NCBI GenBank assembly: GCA_951799405.1
Contig: OX637345.1
Location: forward strand, 13,702,001-13,766,000
Origin: Agapetus fuscipes
Lineage: Eukaryota > Arthropoda > Insecta > Trichoptera > Glossosomatidae
DNA length: 64,000 nt
Direction: 5' to 3'
Shown: positions 60,431 to 64,000 of the stretch, in pieces
Layout of the letters: each line of letters begins with the position of its first letter
How positions within the stretch are numbered: the first letter of the stretch is position 1
Notes under the pieces: model-generated
Told to the model about the DNA's origin: nothing
The model's database searches: none
Seen by the model: only the letters and a program-made list of their open reading frames with translations
Position numbers and translations under genes: made by a program

Positions 60431-60532
60431 ATACAGTTAAAAGGAGAGCTTGTATGATAAAGGTTATGGCTCTGGGTGAAATCAAAGAAGTATGCAAAGG
60501 CAGGAAAAATTGGCGGCTAATCTATAACGTCA
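60431..60532 (+). pseudogene. LINE-alpha 3' fragment
   Basis: 'ggagagcttgtatgataaag' and 'gaagtatgcaaaggcaggaa' align with the KVMNIEEMKVVCKDRKKW codons at 47545-47605, without a continuous frame. Confidence 0.55.
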
Positions 60533-60536
60533 TTGA

Positions 60537-61053
60537 AATTACACGTGTCTGTTTGTGGGAATGAACTTAATACTTTAATTTTTTACTCTAATTTCTTCGG
60601 ATCAGAAGCCTTGAAGGCTCAGGGCATCCCGCACCACAATCCTCCACGACTATCTGTCTTGTGCCGCTTTCCTCCATGGTCCCCTCACTCCCAGAACTTC
60701 GGCGTTAGCTTCGACGTTATCTACCCACCGCATCCTTGTTCATCCGAGGGATCTAATACCTGAGGGGGCACCATCCAAGACAGTTCTGATGATCCTGGAG
60801 TCCTCTGTGCTACATGCCAGGCCCACTGGAGTCTTCTTGATTTCATTACCGACACTATGTTTGGGTCTTGAAACGCAGAAATCAGCTCCGCGTTGGTCTA
60901 GATATGCCACCTGTCACCTTCAAATACAGGCCCGAGAATGCGACGAAGCATTTTGTTCTCCTTTAAGAAGATTTCTGGAGAGATTTATTCATGCACTTAA
61001 TATGAATCTTAAATGTTAACATATCTTTGCATCTCAGAGTATAGATTATAGAT
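60537..61053 (+). repeat. Family A (3' part) split by LINE-epsilon
   Basis: 'acacgtgtctgtttgtggga' to 'acttaata' (60572), then the insert, then 'acttaatatgaatcttaaat' to 'agattatagatt'. Confidence 0.8.
60573..60994 (-). pseudogene. LINE-epsilon C-terminus with 8-bp duplication
   Basis: ACTTAATA flanks both sides (60565-60572, 60995-61002). Minus strand: codons for RIIRTVLDGAPSGIRS, RMRWVDNVEANAEVLGVRGP, WRKAAQDR, stop, SWRIVVRDALSLQGF. The pattern 'W.DGV..D...LG...WR..A.DR..WR' ends many insect LINE polymerases. At least two in-frame stops. Confidence 0.8.
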
Positions 61054-61387
61054 TCCTCCAAGCCATCTGTGTCGCACTCTACTCGCATATCCACAGACGT
61101 GTTCGGGATTCGTACAAATTAATCCGGAGCCATCTTAAATGTAGTTTAAACTAGTTTTAAACATGTAGGGGGTACGTATAGCACCTCCCACACACCCCCC
61201 GTCCCCCCCGCAGTTCCATCCGGGGGTAATTAACTAATTGAAAGCCCCTCCCGCATCTGCAAATTGAAAAACTATAAAATTTACTGCTGTTTCATGAGAC
61301 GAGTAAACAGTTCCGTATGTCTTGGAAGGCGCCGCCGACGTTATTGCGTCTCCTTTAACAATCTATAATCTATCTGTATCTAGGCTT
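61054..61387. other. No gene; C-rich tract
   Basis: 61180-61260 is C-rich ('cacccccc', 'cccccccgcag'). Confidence 0.5.
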
Positions 61388-61799
61388 ACCTAGGAGCAAT
61401 GGCTGGAAAGACACTAAATGATAGAGTACGTAATGATTGGGTGATGAACGAGTGTGGTATAAAAGAGAATATGAGAATGAAAGTAAAAAAAAAGTACGAT
61501 GAGATGGTTCGGACATCTCGAAAGAATGGATGATGAACGACTAACGAAGAAAGTGTACAAAGGAAATGTCAGAGGAAAGCGCGGAAGGAGAAGGCCGAGG
61601 AAAGAATGGTTAGACCAAATAGGTGAGATTGCGGCAGAATGGAACCTGCAGAGTGAGAATAAGAGAAGAGTATGTATGAAAAAGGTGATGAATATTGAGG
61701 AAATGAAAGTGGTTTGTAAGGACAGAAAAAAGTGGAGGCGCATCTGCGGAGGTACCGGCCACCCCTAGTGGAACGGCGGCAGGATACAGTACAGTACAG
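61388..61799 (+). pseudogene. LINE-alpha C-terminus, frameshifted
   Basis: Nearly identical to 47260-47660. The A-run at 61485-61492 (A9 where the 47.3-kb copy has fewer) shifts the frame just before MRWFGHLERMDDERLTKKVY, which then stays open for 89 codons to CGGTGHP. Ends 'ggatacagtacagtacagta'. It reads KRGRRRPRKE where the other copy has KRGRGRPKKE. Confidence 0.8.
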
Positions 61800-62054
61800 T
61801 ATCTTTAATCTAAGTTGCAAGGAGGTATATTCATTTCAAGCTCTCAAATGCATGCCCACAAACAAACACGTGTAGTTCGCGCTAACAAATGCTGAATGTG
61901 TACTTACCTACATACAAATAAAATCCAAACCCCAAATGAACATCATCCCTAGAACTTTTGCCGACCTTCCCTGACACAGGGGTGACATTGGAAAAGTGAA
62001 CCATTTTTTACAGTATGGGTAGTCAGCCTCATACCAACCTATTAGTCAAGGAAT
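61800..62054 (-). repeat. Family A, full length (A3)
   Basis: 'atctttaatctaagttgcaa' to 'cctattagtcaaggaat', directly after the LINE-alpha tail. Confidence 0.85.
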
Positions 62055-62063
62055 CCAAATAAT

Positions 62064-62368
62064 ATTAATAATATTAGGATGATTTATTTGGTGAGCGCTG
62101 TTTTTGTGTGAATCACACCTCAAAAGCCCTCTGTGAGCTTGGTCGTCGCTGTAAAAAGCACCAATTCTCAAACAAGACCTAGTTAGTGTAAGGCTGGATG
62201 GACCTGTGGTGACCGGTCTTTGGTAAAAGTTTGATGAATTTTTCAATCCAGCGAAGAGCAAATTTCAAAAATTAAATATTTTTTGTGTTCCACCGGTATT
62301 CGAACCAACTACCTTCCAATCATGATTCATGAGTCTGAAGTGTTAACCACTAGACTACGGACCGGTCA
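62064..62368 (-). repeat. SINE-F, full length
   Basis: Tail 'taataatattaggatgattt', body, a head with a small 'catgattcatgag' duplication, ending 'ctagactacggaccggt'. Confidence 0.85.
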
Positions 62369-64000
62369 AGCTTATGTTTAAGAATGTTATTCACAAAGCA
62401 TTTGATACACAGCCACATCAGTTGAATGAAATAAGACACTTACAGGGTGATTCACAACACATTTGTCCTATGGCTGAACTACGAATCATTTAATCTAATG
62501 TAAGTTGCAAAACCGTTTTCAAAAATTAATTAAATTAATTAGTTTCAGTTTTTTCATATTATCTCAAAAACTGTTCACAAAACCTGAAATATTATCCATA
62601 GATTTTCCAGACATTGTATCATTCTTTAATTACAAAGATAAAAAATATTTCCAAGATATGAAACAACAAAATTAGAACAACAAATTGTGAATAAAACGAG
62701 TTTTTTAAATATTTTTTGTGGCGTCATTTTTTAAGTTACATAATTTTTTTTTAAAAAAATTACAGGTACCCATACTTGAAAAAAAAGTGTTTATTTGCCA
62801 ATGGAAAATCCCAAAAAAAGGACGACAAAGTAACCGCGACAAGAAATTAAATTCCACCTCTTAAAATTCATGCTGCCTTATAAACCCCTCCCCCCTCCCC
62901 CCAAAGTAATAATAATATTTTATGGTTCAATCATTAAAACTAAGGCTCCGCCCCAGACTAGAAACGACTCTAGAAAATGTAGATATCCCCCCCTTCGTTC
63001 TGCCCCCGCGCTGGGGAGGGGTCGGGACTTGGGGGGGATAGTATTATAATGGCCCCCCTCTCTCGTGCCGAGCTCAGCATCCTCCTGGCTCTCTTTAAAG
63101 CGCCGCAGGAGAGGGGAGCTAGATACGAAAGAGGGGGGATCAATCATTATTATTTTGTTTTTTATTAGTTGTACTTTTTGATGTAAAAGATTTTTGTAAA
63201 ACAAATTGATTTGTAAGACTAACGCGGTGTTGATACCCAGCCTTGAGAATGCTTTCTGCGTGGACAGATAGAAAAAAAAATAGCAAAGTTTTTTTTTTTG
63301 TGTTTCAGAGAGATATCAAGAATCAACAAATTATAACTTATTCATACAATGCTCATTCTCACTATTTTATAATAAATTTTAAACGTTTTCTATCCTCAGC
63401 CATCATCAGGTACAATTAGAAAGAATAACAGTAGATAGTAGTACAGAAGATTTTTTTAATTTAAAGGAGATGCTTGAGCTGTCTGTTGTGTGTTACCTAA
63501 GATTCTTTACTTTTAATTTCAATAAAAATCACTTATGTTTTTACATATAAAGCTACATATTTGTTTTGCACTATTGCAATTAATCATTAAATTTTGTTTT
63601 TAAATTCAATCTAAAATTCAAACTGTATTTCGTAATTAGGTAATAATCATAAAAAAATATTAAAATCTACAATTCGATCCGCCCCTTTCTCCATTCTGAA
63701 ACACCCTTAAAACCGGTAAAACGAAACTAACTTGGTTACGGCTTCAACTTGCCCCCCGTACTCCCCCCTCCCCCAACTCCCCCCACTACCCCCGGACGCC
63801 CCCTTTTCATTTCTCGACGTTTTATTCGCCGCGCCAGGGTCTCTTCTTTCTTCCCACCCCCCGCGCTCCGCTCAGGGTTCTTGCCCCCCCCATCTGACTC
63901 CCCCCACTAGTATTCTCCCCCTTCCCCCCAACTTTCCTTCCTTTACTACCCCCTCCCCCCCTCCCCTCGTTTCGTATCTATACAGAGTATTCAGAAACAA
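62369..64000. other. No gene; C-rich islands and one hammerhead-like core
   Basis: C-rich tracts lie at 62885-63075 and 63740-63970. A TC/GA-rich patch is at 63060-63130. On the minus strand 63381-63410 reads CTGATGA, a weak stem, then GAAAACG. The 94-codon minus frame (62920-63204) spans biased sequence and is not convincing. Confidence 0.5.

Overview
This is a repeat-dense, AT-rich stretch of a large animal genome. An insect, most likely a moth or butterfly, is my inference. It rests on LINE 3' ends of the type common in Lepidoptera (the 'gaggcctacgtccaggagtgg'-like end near 11625 with its trinucleotide tail), many 'taggtacct' words, and Helitron-like and hAT-like pieces. The species is not determined. 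I find no intron-exon structure, no rRNA, no stand-alone tRNA gene and no host protein gene. Every recognisable coding sequence is the C-terminal end of a decayed LINE reverse transcriptase.

Family names used below are local to this window. Family A is a ~260-bp element ending in (TTAGA)n. It has some 45 copies or fragments, about one sixth of the window, on both strands. SINE-C, SINE-F and SINE-G are tRNA-headed SINEs with visible pol III A and B boxes. A composite SINE F-C joins SINE-F to SINE-C in the same order four times. MITE-B is a hAT-like MITE (CAG...CTG ends, 8-bp duplication). LINE-alpha to LINE-theta are 3' remnants of at least seven LINE lineages. Families H, M, P, Q, R and S are shared dispersed sequences of unknown class. 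Elements J, K and L carry hammerhead-ribozyme-like cores (CTGAAGA, hairpin, GAAAC), as known from Penelope-like elements.

Layout. 1-10 kb: SINE-C, SINE-G, family A and a three-level nest (LINE in SINE-G in SINE-C, 7493-8145). 9.5-12.6 kb: an almost continuous run of LINE 3' ends. 13-18 kb: a Helitron-like element holding a family A copy, plus SINEs and a MITE-B inside family A. 18-20 kb: a 126-bp tandem array made of LINE codons and a 91-bp-arm foldback with two hammerhead-like cores. 20-32 kb: nested SINE, LINE and MITE with several readable target-site duplications. 34-37 kb: family A copies, a TIR MITE, a retroposed fragment with a 12-bp duplication, a G-rich island and a 56-bp minisatellite. 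39-48 kb: composite SINEs, an inverted family A pair, a 130-bp LINE-derived array and the longest LINE ORF (180 codons). 48-64 kb: inverted hammerhead-like elements, more A/C/F copies, an ~80-bp satellite and C-rich islands.

The elements do not work together as a pathway. The window records successive waves of retrotransposition. The most informative signals are the composite SINE, the recurrent hammerhead-like cores, a LINE 3' hairpin with compensatory base changes, and tandem arrays born from LINE 3' ends.
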